Notes: generated by a model not told the origin, from the letters alone. A stretch of DNA of 64,000 bases from Roseomonas sp. AR75 (GCF_005222815.1 NZ_STGB01000002.1:682001-746000), one strand, 5' to 3'. Shown: positions 25,093 through 35,045, counted from the stretch's first letter. Made by a program: numbers and translations.

Positions 25093-25112
25093 CCTGTCTC
25101 CTTGTCCCTGTT

Positions 25113-28100
25113 TCAGTCCGCTGCGGCGCGGGTTGTCTCCCGCTGGCGCCGACTGGCCTCCTCGTCCAGGCTGCCGTCGGCCTTCAGAACCACACCGTAG
25201 TCGCGCACCGCGGCCTCCGCCGTGATGTAGCCATCGGCCAGGTCCTCGGCGATGCGGGACAGCGGGCGCTCGCGTGCATCGCCATAGCCGGCCCCGCCGC
25301 AGAGCAGCACCTCCGCGATCTCGTCGGTGCGCGTCAGCGTGACGAGCTCGCCGGTGCCGGTATCCTTCAGCAGCGCGCCTTCGGCATCGCGCACGCCACC
25401 CCAGGCCAGGCCGCCCGCCCCGCCGCCGAACAGGCCGGGCGTGCGCACCCGCACGCCTTCGGGATAGAGCGAGGCGAGCGTGGGCAGCCCATCCTCCTCC
25501 AGCTTGCGCACGCGCACCACCTGGCCGAGCCCGCCGCGATTTCGGCCGGGCCCGCCGCTGTCGGCGACATAGGTCTTCTCCACCACAAGCACCGGCACGC
25601 GCTGTTCCATGAGCTCGATGGAGGTGTTCGCCGCGGAAGTCGGCCAGAGCAGCGAGGAATTGCCGTCGCGCTGCGCCGAGGCGCCCTGCCCGCCGCCCAT
25701 GAACAGGTGGTCGGAATAGAGCCGCTTCCGCGCGTCCCAGCCATACATGCTGACGGACACGGGAAGCCCCGTCATCGCCTGCACCTGGTTCGGCGCCGCG
25801 GGCGCCAGCGCGCGGAACAGGTTCGGCGCGATGTACCAGCCCGTGCGCGTGCGCAGATACACCGAGGCCGGCTTGGTGCAGTTCAGCATCGAGCCTTCCG
25901 GCGCCTTCACCGTGAAGGGCCGGTAGCAGCCGGCATTGCCGCGCACATTCGGCGACAGCATGCACTTCAGCGGATAGGTCGCATGCGCCTCGGTGTAGTT
26001 CAGCGTGCAGTTCAGCCCGCCCTGCGGCAGTTGCGCGGGCACGCCCTCGAAATCCAGCTCGATCGAATCGTCATGCACGGTGACCTTCAGCGGATAGGTC
26101 AGCTCCGTGCCCAAGGGGTTGTTGCTGATTGTGGAGTGGTAGACGCCGTTGGGGATGGCGCGGATGGCCTCCCGCATCGCCGCTTCGGCGCGGTTCTGCA
26201 CCACCGCGGCCAGGGCCTGCAGGTCGTGCATGCCGTATTCGTCCATGAAGGCCACCAGGCGTTCCGCGCCCAGCGCGTTCGCCGCCATCATCGAATGGAT
26301 GTCGCCCAGCACCTGCCAGGGATTGCGGACATTCTCGCCGATCAGCGTGAACAGATCCTCGTTCGGCACGCCTTCCCGCGCCAGCTTCATCGGCGGGATC
26401 TGCATCCCTTCCTCGAACACCTCGCGCGCGCGCAGATGGTCCTTGGTGCCGCCGATGTCGGAGACATGGCCGACGCAGGTCATCAGCGCGACCATCCGGC
26501 CATCCTTGAAGACCGGCGTCGCGATGGCGAGGTCGTGCAGATGCCCGGCGCAGAGCCAGGGATCGTTGGTGATGAGCACGTCGCCGGGCTTCAGCGTGGC
26601 GGGCGGGTATTTCTGCAGCAGCGCCCGCGCCGCGCGCTGCACCGTCAGGTTGAACACTGGCATGGCACGCGGGCTGTGCGCCAGGGTCTCGCCATTCGGA
26701 TCGAGCAACTCGCAGGCGAAATCCTGCGCCTCGCTGATGATCAGGCTGAAGGCGGTGCGGCAGACCGTGAGCCACATCTCCTCCACCACCGTCACCAGCC
26801 GCGACCACATGATCTCCAGCGCGATCGGATCGGCCTCGATGCGCGCCATCGCCTGGTCCAGCGGCATGTCTTTCGTGACGACGGCATCGGGGATCGGCGC
26901 GGAGGCGACGGCGATACGCAGGTTGCCGCCCGCGTCCACGGCGAGGGTATCGCCGGGTGGCACGATGGTGGTGGCCTCGCGCTCCTCCACGATGGCCGGG
27001 CCGGGCATGGTGTCGCCATCGGTCAGCGCGTAGCGGTCCCACACACCGGCCTCGTGCCAGGCGCCATCGAAGTAGATGCGGCGTGAGCCCTTGCGCTTCG
27101 GCCGGCCTTCGGCGTCGGCGCCGGCCTGCTGCAGGGCGAGCGTCGGCTCCTTGCCCACCACGCGCACGCGGAAGGAGATGGCTTCCAGCTTCGCGCCCTG
27201 GAACACCGCCGTGTAGCGCGCGGTGTAGACCTTCGCGAAGGCCGCGCTGATCTCCGCAAGCCGCGAATCATCCAGCGCGCCTTCCGGAAGCGGCACGGTG
27301 ATCTCGTGCACCTGGCCCACCAGGCGCATGTCGGCGGAGCGTTCCAGGCGCATCTCCGCGGCTGGCACGCCGGCTTCCGCCAGCAACTGACGGCCTTCCG
27401 CTTCCAGCGCGGAGAGCACGCCGTTGACCAGCGTGGCGTCGAAGCCCGGCTCCAGCAGCACCGGCATGGAGCGCACCTGCTCGAAGGAGAGCGGCGCGAC
27501 CAGGAAGCCGAGCGCCGAGGCCGCGCCGGAGGCGGGCGGGATGATGACTTCCCGCACGCCGAGCGCGCGCGCGACCATCGCGGCATAGGCCGGCCCCGCG
27601 CCGCCAAAGCCCACCATCGCATAGCGCCGGGGGTCCTTGCCCTTCTCCACCAGATGCACCCGCGCGGCGGCCGCCATGCTTTCCGTCACCACCTTCGCGA
27701 TGCCCCAGGCGGTCTCCAGCGGGCCGAGATGCAACGTCTCGCCCAGCGCGCCCACCGCACGTTCGGCCGCCGCCGCATCCAGGCTCATCCGGCCGCCAAG
27801 GAAGAAGCCGGGATCGTACCAGCCGAGCGTCAGGTTGGCGTCCGTGACGGTGGCCTGCGTGCCGCCGCGGCCGTAGCAGGCGGGGCCGGGATCGGCCCCC
27901 GCGGAATGAGGGCCGACGCGCAGCAGCCCGACCTCGTCGATGCGCGCGATGGAGCCGCCGCCGGCGCCGATCTCGATCATGTCGATCACGGGCGCCTTGA
28001 TCGGCAGGCCGGAGCCCTTCTTGAAGCGGTGGACGCGCCCTGCCTCCATCATGGCGGCGATCTCGGCGCGGCCATCCTCGATCAGGCAGGCCTTCGCGGT

Positions 28101-28985
28101 GGTGCCGCCCATGTCGAAGGAGATCACGTCGCGATGCCCCGCGCGCGTGCCGAACAGCGCGGTAGCCAGCCCGCCGCCGGCCGGGCCGGATTCCAGCAGG
28201 CGGATGGGAAAGGCACGCGCCGCGGCCGGGCTGACCAGGCCGCCGGCGGAATGCATCAGCCGCAACGCGCCGCGGAAGCCGCGCGCGCGCAGGGCACGTT
28301 CCAGCTTCGTGACATAGCCGTCCATCAGCGGCTGCACATAGGCATTGGCGCAGGTGGTGACGGTGCGCTGGTACTCCCACAGCTCCGCCACGACCTCGGA
28401 CGAGATCGAGACCGCAAGCCCCGGCGCAGCGCGGCGCACCGCCGCGGCGGCGCGGCGTTCGTGATCGGGGTTGGCGTAGCTGTGCAGGAAGCTGATGGCG
28501 ACGGCCTGCACGCCCTCTGCGGCCAGCCGGCGCGCGGCGGCCTCGACCGCGGCCTCGTCCAGCGGCGTGACGACGCGCCCCTCGCGGTCCACGCGTTCCG
28601 GCACGTCCAGCCGATGGCGCCGCGCGACCAGCGGTTCCGGGTACTGCAGGAACAGGTCGTAGATGTCGTAGCGCTGCTCCGTGCCCATCTCCAGCAGGTC
28701 GCGGAAGCCCTGCGTGGTGATCAGGCCGAGCTTCGCGCCGCGTCGCTCGATGATCGCGTTGGTCACCAGCGTCGTGCCGTGCAGGATTTCCGAGACATCC
28801 GCCAGCGCTATGCCCGCCGCCGCGGTCACCTCCTCCAGCCCCGCCAGCGCGCCGACCGAAGGATCGGCCGGCGTCGTCAGGCATTTATGCAGGCGGATCG
28901 AACCCGCCGCCGCATCCGCCAGGATGAAATCGGTGAAGGTGCCGCCGATGTCGAAGCCGATCCGCCAGCCTGCGCTCATGCCCAT
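25113..28985 (-). CDS. Fused HyuA-HyuB hydantoinase/oxoprolinase family protein
   Basis: A 1290-residue protein joining both halves of the 5-oxoprolinase/N-methylhydantoinase family. Residues 1 to about 700 are HyuA-like: FDIGGTFTDFIL (actin-like phosphate loop), HGTTLVTNAIIERRGAKLG, ESGPAGGG and DMGGTTAKACLI. From about 705 it is HyuB-like: PIALEIMWSRLVTVVEEM, NDPWLCAGHLHDLAIATPVF, GGTKDH and GGGQGASAQRDG. The fused form is like eukaryotic and some bacterial 5-oxoprolinases, which use ATP to open 5-oxoproline to glutamate. The two-subunit enzymes are encoded elsewhere in this window. It is the first gene of a six-gene operon with a peptide ABC transporter. An ATG two codons in is an alternative start. 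Confidence 0.92.
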   Translation of the reverse strand: MGMSAGWRIGFDIGGTFTDFILADAAAGSIRLHKCLTTPADPSVGALAGLEEVTAAAGIALADVSEILHGTTLVTNAIIERRGAKLGLITTQGFRDLLEMGTEQRYDIYDLFLQYPEPLVARRHRLDVPERVDREGRVVTPLDEAAVEAAARRLAAEGVQAVAISFLHSYANPDHERRAAAAVRRAAPGLAVSISSEVVAELWEYQRTVTTCANAYVQPLMDGYVTKLERALRARGFRGALRLMHSAGGLVSPAAARAFPIRLLESGPAGGGLATALFGTRAGHRDVISFDMGGTTAKACLIEDGRAEIAAMMEAGRVHRFKKGSGLPIKAPVIDMIEIGAGGGSIARIDEVGLLRVGPHSAGADPGPACYGRGGTQATVTDANLTLGWYDPGFFLGGRMSLDAAAAERAVGALGETLHLGPLETAWGIAKVVTESMAAAARVHLVEKGKDPRRYAMVGFGGAGPAYAAMVARALGVREVIIPPASGAASALGFLVAPLSFEQVRSMPVLLEPGFDATLVNGVLSALEAEGRQLLAEAGVPAAEMRLERSADMRLVGQVHEITVPLPEGALDDSRLAEISAAFAKVYTARYTAVFQGAKLEAISFRVRVVGKEPTLALQQAGADAEGRPKRKGSRRIYFDGAWHEAGVWDRYALTDGDTMPGPAIVEEREATTIVPPGDTLAVDAGGNLRIAVASAPIPDAVVTKDMPLDQAMARIEADPIALEIMWSRLVTVVEEMWLTVCRTAFSLIISEAQDFACELLDPNGETLAHSPRAMPVFNLTVQRAARALLQKYPPATLKPGDVLITNDPWLCAGHLHDLAIATPVFKDGRMVALMTCVGHVSDIGGTKDHLRAREVFEEGMQIPPMKLAREGVPNEDLFTLIGENVRNPWQVLGDIHSMMAANALGAERLVAFMDEYGMHDLQALAAVVQNRAEAAMREAIRAIPNGVYHSTISNNPLGTELTYPLKVTVHDDSIELDFEGVPAQLPQGGLNCTLNYTEAHATYPLKCMLSPNVRGNAGCYRPFTVKAPEGSMLNCTKPASVYLRTRTGWYIAPNLFRALAPAAPNQVQAMTGLPVSVSMYGWDARKRLYSDHLFMGGGQGASAQRDGNSSLLWPTSAANTSIELMEQRVPVLVVEKTYVADSGGPGRNRGGLGQVVRVRKLEEDGLPTLASLYPEGVRVRTPGLFGGGAGGLAWGGVRDAEGALLKDTGTGELVTLTRTDEIAEVLLCGGAGYGDARERPLSRIAEDLADGYITAEAAVRDYGVVLKADGSLDEEASRRQRETTRAAAD

Positions 28986-29112
28986 GCGATCCCCGGGGCG
29001 GTGCCGCCCGTTCCGTCGCGCAGGCTAACGCAGGTTCGCCACGCACAGAAACCCGTCGAGGCGACATAATGCGCGGCTGGCGTCCCGGCCGGCCGGCGCG
29101 CATGCTGCCACA
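28986..29112. promoter_or_regulatory. Divergent promoter region upstream of the fused hyuAB operon
   Basis: 127 nt between two outward-facing genes. It must carry the promoter of the six-gene HyuAB/ABC operon and that of the hypothetical gene to the right. No box pair was convincing. On the minus strand CGGGGA lies 5-6 nt before the HyuAB ATG. Confidence 0.35.
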
Positions 29113-29808
29113 ATGGGCAGCGGCGGCGCCTTCCTGGCCTTGTGGAACGACCTCGAGCGCGGCCACGAGGCGGAATACGATATCTGGCACACGCGGGAGC
29201 ATGTGCCGGAGCGCGTGGCCGCGCCGGGCTTCCGCAGCGGCCGCCGCTACGTCGCGCCGGACCATCCCGTGCATCGCTGGTTCACGCTCTACGACGTTGC
29301 GGAGCTCGGCTGCTTCGAGACGCCGGAATACCTGGATCTTCTGCACAACCCCACGCCCTGGTCAGCGGGCATGCGCCCGCGCTTCCGGAACTTCCTGCGG
29401 GTGCCCTGCAAGGTGACCGGCCTCGCCGGGTTCGGTCTCGGAGCGGCGCTGGCCGTGCTGCGGCTTCCCGACGAGGCCGCCCTGCACGCACTCGAGGAGC
29501 TTGTGCGGCAGCCCGGAATCGTCGCGACCCGCTTCGGTCGGCGGAAGGATGCCTCCGCTCCGTCCGGCGGCCTGCGCGCCGGAGCGGAAGGGAGCGGCGT
29601 GCCCGACGACTTCACTGCGGTGCTGTTGCTGGAAGCCCTGACACGCGACGCCGCGGCGCGTGCATTCAGCGCGGCAGCGGAGCGCTTCCTTGCGCCGCAC
29701 CTGGCGGCTGGCTTGGCCGGCGGCGTCTATGATCTCGCCTTCGCCTTCCCGAGCGCCGATCCCGCCGAACGCAACGCCCACCGCCGGCCGCATTGGCCGA
29801 TACGCTAG
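29113..29808 (+). CDS. Hypothetical protein, probable tandem ferredoxin-like (dimeric alpha-beta barrel) fold
   Basis: A 231-residue protein I do not recognise at family level. The N-terminal half (GGAFLALWNDLERG, AEYDIWHTREHVPERV, GFRSGRRYV) has the strand-helix pattern with an ExWHxxEH-like segment seen in EthD/DABB-type proteins. The second half repeats the strand-helix layout (GAALAVLRLPDEAALHALEELV, GIVATRFGRRK), suggesting a duplicated domain. No signal peptide or membrane segment. It has no clear ribosome-binding site. It lies between two hyu genes, pointing the same way as the hyuA-hyuB operon, and may act in that pathway; this is inference. Confidence 0.7.
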   Translation: MGSGGAFLALWNDLERGHEAEYDIWHTREHVPERVAAPGFRSGRRYVAPDHPVHRWFTLYDVAELGCFETPEYLDLLHNPTPWSAGMRPRFRNFLRVPCKVTGLAGFGLGAALAVLRLPDEAALHALEELVRQPGIVATRFGRRKDASAPSGGLRAGAEGSGVPDDFTAVLLLEALTRDAAARAFSAAAERFLAPHLAAGLAGGVYDLAFAFPSADPAERNAHRRPHWPIR

Positions 29809-29909
29809 GCGCGCCTTGCGGCAGCCTGGCGCATCGGCCAAGCTTCCTGCCTTGCCGCGGTCGCCATGTCCGCGGAGCGGCCGCGCGTGATCAAGGGGCT
29901 CACCAGGAC

Positions 29910-31967
29910 ATGCGGATCGGCGTCGATGTGGGCGGCACCTTCACCGACATCGTCGCGGTGGAGGCGGGTGGGCGGCTGCACGTCGCCAAGACGCCCTCCA
30001 CCCCGGAAGACCAATCGGTCGGCGTGGTGCAGGGGCTCGGCCAGCTTGCCGAGGCCTGCGGCCTGTCGCTGCAGGCCCTGCTGCGCGTGACGACGCTGTT
30101 CATCCACGGCACGACCGTCGCGACCAATGCGCTGATCGAGCGCAAGGGGGCGCGCGTCGGGCTGATCACCACGGCCGGCTTCCGCGACCTGCTGGAACTG
30201 CGCGAAGGCACCAAGGCCGACCGCTACGACCTGCGCGAGCCCTTCCCGCAGCCACTCATCCCCCGCCCGCTGCGCGTGGAAGTGCGCGAGCGCGTGCGCT
30301 GGGACGGCAAGGTGGAGCAGCCGCTGGACGAGGCCGATGTGCAGGTCGCGATCGCGGCGCTGCGCGAGCGAGCGGTTGATGCCGTCGTCGTCGGCTTCCT
30401 CAACGCGCACCGCAACAATGCGCATGAGCGCCGCGTGCGCGCGATCATCGAAGCCGGCGCGTGGCAGCCCTATGTCTCGCTGTCGCATGAGGTGCTGAAC
30501 CGGGAAGGCGAGTACGACCGCTTCTCCACGGCCACGGTGAACGCCTATGTGGGACCAGGCCTCGGACGCTACCTCGAACGCCTGCGCAGCCGGCTGGCCG
30601 AGGCAGGGCTCGGCGTGCCCGTCATGGTGATGCAGTCCACCGGCGGCGCACTGCCGATCGACCAGGCGGTGCGGCACGGCGTCGGCGCCATCACCAGTGG
30701 CCCCGCCGGCGGCAGCATGGCGGGTGCGCTGTTCGCCCGGCTGACGGAGACGCCGCGCCTCGTCACCTGCGACATCGGCGGGACCAGCACGGATATCTGC
30801 CTGATCGAGGGCGCGCTGCCGCTGGAACGGCGGCAGACGGAGTTCCGAGACATCAAGGTGGCGATCCCGGCGCTCGACATCACGGCACTTGGCGCCGGCG
30901 GCGGGAGCATCGCCAAGATCGACGCATCGGGCATCCTGGAACTCGGCCCGGAAAGCGCCGGCGCCCAGCCGGGCCCAGCCTGCTACGGCCGCGGCGGAAC
31001 GCTGCCGACGCTGAGCGACGCGAATGTCGTGCTCGGCCTGATCTCGCCCGAGACCTTCCTCGGCGGACGCATGCGGCTTTCACGCGGCCTGGCCACGCAG
31101 GCGATCGAGACGCACGTCGCCGCGCCGCTCGGCCTTTCGGTGGAGGAGGCGGCGCTGGCGATCATGACTCTGGCCAATACGCGTATCGCCGAGGGCATCC
31201 GCGCCTGCACGGTGCGGCGCGGCTTCGATCCGCGCGATTTCGGCCTGCTGTCCTTCGGCGGCGCCGGCGGCGCGCATGCCGATGCCGTGGCGCGGGAACT
31301 GCTGATCCCGAAGGCGATCATCCCGCGCGAGGCGTCGGTTCTCTCCGCGCTCGGCTTCCTATCCAGCGATGTGCGGCACGACTTCGCCTGCACCATCGGC
31401 CGCGCCATCCCGGCGCTGCGCCCGGCCGATCTCGCCGATGCCTTCGCCACGCTGGAAGCGCAGGGCCGCGCGCTGCTGCGGGAGGAAGGATTCGCCGAGC
31501 AGGATATCCGCGTGACCCGGCTGCTCGATTGCCGCTACCACCGCCAGATCTTTTCCGTCGAGGTGCGTGCGGAGGAAGCGGACCTGGCCGCCGCCTCGCT
31601 CGACTGGCTCGGGCGCAAGTTCGAAGCGGCGTATGAGCATCTCTATCACCACGTGCATCGCGCGGTGCCAGGCTTCGTGGACACCTGCCGCGTCGCGGTC
31701 TTCGGCAGGCTGCCGCCGCTCGACCTGCCGCGCGCGGCGCGCGGCGACGACGATCCCGCGGCGGCGCATCGCGGCACGCGCCGCATCTATCTCGGCGACT
31801 GGATGGAGGCCGACGTGTTCTGGTTCGACGCGCTGCGGCACGGGATGGTGGTGCGCGGACCTGCGCTGATCGATTCCGCCTCGACCTCCGTGCTGGTCAA
31901 TCCCGGCAGCGTCGGCCGGATCGACGCGCATGGCAGCCTGGTCATCGCGAGGGAGTCCGCGGCATGA
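29910..31967 (+). CDS. hyuA: Hydantoinase/oxoprolinase family protein, HyuA-type subunit
   Basis: A 685-residue ATP-dependent amidohydrolase subunit. MRIGVDVGGTFTDIVAV begins the actin-like domain; FIHGTTVATNALIERKGARVG, TSGPAGGSMAGALF, CDIGGTSTDICLIEG and AGGGSIAKID follow, with PGPACYGRGGTLPTLSDANVVLG near the middle. I start at ATG 29910 because the family begins here; the longer open frame adds 39 unrelated residues. It overlaps hyuB by 4 nt and should form a heteromer with it, using ATP to hydrolyse a cyclic amide such as N-methylhydantoin or 5-oxoproline, or to carboxylate a small ketone (acetone carboxylase relatives). Confidence 0.92.
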   Translation: MRIGVDVGGTFTDIVAVEAGGRLHVAKTPSTPEDQSVGVVQGLGQLAEACGLSLQALLRVTTLFIHGTTVATNALIERKGARVGLITTAGFRDLLELREGTKADRYDLREPFPQPLIPRPLRVEVRERVRWDGKVEQPLDEADVQVAIAALRERAVDAVVVGFLNAHRNNAHERRVRAIIEAGAWQPYVSLSHEVLNREGEYDRFSTATVNAYVGPGLGRYLERLRSRLAEAGLGVPVMVMQSTGGALPIDQAVRHGVGAITSGPAGGSMAGALFARLTETPRLVTCDIGGTSTDICLIEGALPLERRQTEFRDIKVAIPALDITALGAGGGSIAKIDASGILELGPESAGAQPGPACYGRGGTLPTLSDANVVLGLISPETFLGGRMRLSRGLATQAIETHVAAPLGLSVEEAALAIMTLANTRIAEGIRACTVRRGFDPRDFGLLSFGGAGGAHADAVARELLIPKAIIPREASVLSALGFLSSDVRHDFACTIGRAIPALRPADLADAFATLEAQGRALLREEGFAEQDIRVTRLLDCRYHRQIFSVEVRAEEADLAAASLDWLGRKFEAAYEHLYHHVHRAVPGFVDTCRVAVFGRLPPLDLPRAARGDDDPAAAHRGTRRIYLGDWMEADVFWFDALRHGMVVRGPALIDSASTSVLVNPGSVGRIDAHGSLVIARESAA

Positions 31968-33649
31968 GCGCGACGGCGCGAAAGGGCGTGCATCCGCTGA
32001 CCCTGGCGGTGGTGCGCTACAAGTTCCTCGCCGTGGCGGAGGAGGTCGTGGAGACGATGATCCGCACCTGCTTCTCGCCGCTGCTGAACCAGTCCCGCGA
32101 CTTCTCCGCCGTGGTGCTGGATTCCGACTGCCGCGTGATCGCGCAGGCCGAGCGCGTGCCGATCCACATGGGCGCCATGCCCTTCGCGATGCGCGCGATG
32201 CAGGAAGCCTTCGCTGGCGACATCGCGGAAGGCGACATCCTCATGGCGAACGACCCCTATTGGGGCGGCAGCCACCTGCCGGACATCACCATCGCGACGC
32301 CGGTCTTCTTCGAGGGGCGCATCCGACTCTGGGTGGCGAACCGCTCGCACCAGGGCGACATCGGCGGGCTTTCCGCCGGCGGCTACAGCCCCGAGGCGCG
32401 GGAGATCTTCCACGAAGGCATCCGCATCCCGCCGACCAAGCTGGCGGAGCGCGGCCGGATGCGCGAGGACGTGCTCCGCCTCGTCTGCCAGAACACGCGC
32501 AAGCCCGATGACATGCGCGGCGACATCATGGCGCAGGTCGCCTCCGTGCGGGTCGGCGCCGAGCGCCTGATGGCGCTGTTCGAGCGCTACGGCGCGGAGG
32601 AGGTGGAACGCTGCGCCGAGGCCATCCTGGATGGCGGCGAGGCCGCGATGCGCGCGCAGCTCTCGCGCTGGAAGTCCGGCCGCTACACCGGCGTCAGCTA
32701 TCTCGACGACGACGGCTGCGGCCATGCGCGCGTGCCGATCACGGTGCATGTGGAGCTTGCCGGCGAGGAGGTCACGGTGGATTTTCGCGACTGCCCCGAT
32801 CAGGTCCGCTCCTTCATGAACAGCCCCTTCGCCAATACCGCGGCCTGCGTGAACGTCGCCTTCATGTATCTCAGCGACGGCCAGCGCGCGCTCAACGATG
32901 GCAGCGCGCGCTGCATCCGCATCCTCACGCGCAAGGGCAGCATCGTGGATTCCACACCGCCCGCCCCGGTGACGGGCTGCACCACGCTGACCGGCAGCGT
33001 CATCATCGAGGCCGTGCTGCGTGCGATGGAAGGGGCGGCGCCGCGCGCGGCGCTGGCCGGCTTCGCGCGCCGCTTCCGCTTCGTCATTGCCGGCACCGAC
33101 CGCGACGGCAAGCCCTATATCTGGCACCTCTTCTCCAACCGCGGCGGCGCCGGCGGCAATGCGGCGGAGGATGGCTGGAGCAATCTCGGCGTCATCCACA
33201 ATCCCGGCGGCTCGCCCTCGCCCAGCATCGAGCGCACGGAAGCCGGCTTTCCCCTCTTCGTGGAGAGCCACGCGCTGCGCCCGGATTCCGGCGGCGCCGG
33301 CCGGCAGCGCGGCGGCCTCGGCGGCACCTATGTGCTGCGCTACGAGGGCGCGGCGGAAGGCGTGCTGAACGCGGCGGGCGAGGGCGTGGTCGTCGCGCCC
33401 TACGGCATCGGCGGCGGCGCGCCCGGGATCGTGCACGAGTACAACATCGCGCGCGGCGACCGGACGATCCCCATCGGCACCAAGGATAGCGGCGTGCGCC
33501 TGCTGCCAGGCGACCGCATCACCTGCCGCTCCGCCGGTGGCGGCGGCTGCGGCGATCCACGGGATCGCGCCCCGGACCTGCTGCGCCGCGACCTCGACTA
33601 CGGCTATGTCACGCCGGAGGCGGCGCGCCGCTTCTACGGCCATGAGTGA
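31964..33649 (+). CDS. hyuB: Hydantoinase B/oxoprolinase family protein, HyuB-type subunit
   Basis: A 561-residue partner of the preceding HyuA. It has VRYKFLAVAEEVVETMIRTCFS, the motif NDPYWGGSHLPDITIATPVF, RSHQGDIGGLSAGGYSP, IRIPPTKLAERG and a C-terminal CRSAGGGGCGDPRDR, all HyuB features. The ATG overlaps the hyuA stop (ATGA). Its own 3' end overlaps the MmgE/PrpD gene by 8 nt. Substrate unknown; the HyuB subunit carries most of the metal and substrate contacts in characterised relatives. Confidence 0.92.
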   Translation: MSATARKGVHPLTLAVVRYKFLAVAEEVVETMIRTCFSPLLNQSRDFSAVVLDSDCRVIAQAERVPIHMGAMPFAMRAMQEAFAGDIAEGDILMANDPYWGGSHLPDITIATPVFFEGRIRLWVANRSHQGDIGGLSAGGYSPEAREIFHEGIRIPPTKLAERGRMREDVLRLVCQNTRKPDDMRGDIMAQVASVRVGAERLMALFERYGAEEVERCAEAILDGGEAAMRAQLSRWKSGRYTGVSYLDDDGCGHARVPITVHVELAGEEVTVDFRDCPDQVRSFMNSPFANTAACVNVAFMYLSDGQRALNDGSARCIRILTRKGSIVDSTPPAPVTGCTTLTGSVIIEAVLRAMEGAAPRAALAGFARRFRFVIAGTDRDGKPYIWHLFSNRGGAGGNAAEDGWSNLGVIHNPGGSPSPSIERTEAGFPLFVESHALRPDSGGAGRQRGGLGGTYVLRYEGAAEGVLNAAGEGVVVAPYGIGGGAPGIVHEYNIARGDRTIPIGTKDSGVRLLPGDRITCRSAGGGGCGDPRDRAPDLLRRDLDYGYVTPEAARRFYGHE

Positions 33650-35045
33650 CGGCCTGAGCCGCGCGCTCGCCGCGCGACTGGCCGAGACCGGCCCCGCGCA
33701 GCTGCCGCCGGAGCTGCTGCATCGCGTGCGCCTGTTCCTGATCGACACCTTCGGCGTGCTCGGCGCGGCCGCACGCGCGCCGGGCGTGGCGGAGGTGACG
33801 GCGCTGATGGGCGGGTGGAACCCGGCCCCGGGCGCGGCCACGGCGCTGCTTGGCGGCTGGCGCGGCGCGCCGGATGCCGCGGCGCTGTGCAACGGCATGG
33901 CGGCGCATGCGATGGATTTCGACGACCAGCACGACGATGCACGCGTGCATGCCTATTGCGTCGCCCTGCCCGCCGCGCTGGCGGCCGCCGAGGCCCGGGG
34001 CGGGCTGGACGGCGCCACCTTCCTCACCGCCGTCGCGCTTGGCGTCGAGCTGCATTGCCGGCTGGGCCTCGCCGCCCACAACAGTCTCGGCAAGGGTTGG
34101 CACCCGACGACGGCGCTCGGCCATCTCGCCGGTGCGGCCGCCGCGGGAAAGGCGCTGCTGCTCGATTCCGGCGGTCTGCTCTCCGCGCTCGGCATCGCGC
34201 AGGCGCAGCTTGGCGGCAGCGCCCAGGGGCTGTTCGAGCAGGCCCTCACCAAGCGCATGGGGCCGGGCTTCGCGGCACGCTCGGGCGTGCTCTCCGCCGT
34301 CCTCGCGCGTGCCGGCATCGCCGGCCCGAAGCAGCCGCTGGAGGGTCGGGCGGGCCTCGCCGCGCTGCATGAGCGCGGCGAGTTCGACGCGGACTCGCTG
34401 CTGGCTGGCTGGGGCGAGCGGTGGGAGGCGATGAACGTCTCCATGAAGCCGTTCCCTTGCTGCCGTTGCAGCCATTCCACCATCCAGGTCGCGCTGGCGC
34501 TGCGCGCCGAGGGCCTGCGGCCGGAGATGCTGCGCGCGGGCACCATCCGGCTCAGCCGCGTGAACCACGGCGCGGTCGGCTGCCGCTACGATCCCGCCAC
34601 CGCCGCCAATCCCGTGGTGCACGCGCAGTTCAGCGCGGCCTATGCCTTCGCCGTCGCGCTCGCCACCGGGGAGGCGGGGCTGGAGAGCTTCCGCGCACCC
34701 ACGCTGCACGATCCCGCGCTGGTCGCGCTGGCGCAGCGCATCGCGGTGGTGGCCGACGACGCGATTTCGCCGACTGCACTCGCGCCGACCATCGTCGCGA
34801 TCGAGCTCGCCGATGGCAGCCGTATCGTCCGTGCGCGCGAGCGCGTGCTCGGCAGCCCGGAGGAGCCGATGGCGGAAGACGCGATCTTCGCCAAGTTCCG
34901 TGGCTGCCTGGCGGACGGTCTTGGCGTTGCGCCGACCGCCGCGGATGCCTTCGCCGAGCGCATCCTGCATCTCGGCGCGGCAGACGACGCGGCAATGCTG
35001 CCGCGGGCGTTCCAGGCGATGCGCGAAGCGTCCTCACGACACTGA
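33642..35045 (+). CDS. MmgE/PrpD family protein
   Basis: A 467-residue protein of the 2-methylcitrate dehydratase fold. FLIDTFGVLGAAARAPG, HAMDFDDQHDDARVHAYC, AVALGVELHCRLGLA, GWHPTTALGHLAGAAAAGKAL and KPFPCCRCSHSTIQVALALR are the conserved family regions. Members dehydrate or isomerise hydroxylated tricarboxylic acids (PrpD, cis-aconitate decarboxylase, iminodisuccinate epimerase). I start at ATG 33642, 8 nt inside hyuB. With a HyuAB pair and a Bug receptor in the same operon, it may act on a dicarboxylate derived from a ureide or imino acid; that is inference. Confidence 0.9.
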   Translation: MSDGLSRALAARLAETGPAQLPPELLHRVRLFLIDTFGVLGAAARAPGVAEVTALMGGWNPAPGAATALLGGWRGAPDAAALCNGMAAHAMDFDDQHDDARVHAYCVALPAALAAAEARGGLDGATFLTAVALGVELHCRLGLAAHNSLGKGWHPTTALGHLAGAAAAGKALLLDSGGLLSALGIAQAQLGGSAQGLFEQALTKRMGPGFAARSGVLSAVLARAGIAGPKQPLEGRAGLAALHERGEFDADSLLAGWGERWEAMNVSMKPFPCCRCSHSTIQVALALRAEGLRPEMLRAGTIRLSRVNHGAVGCRYDPATAANPVVHAQFSAAYAFAVALATGEAGLESFRAPTLHDPALVALAQRIAVVADDAISPTALAPTIVAIELADGSRIVRARERVLGSPEEPMAEDAIFAKFRGCLADGLGVAPTAADAFAERILHLGAADDAAMLPRAFQAMREASSRH

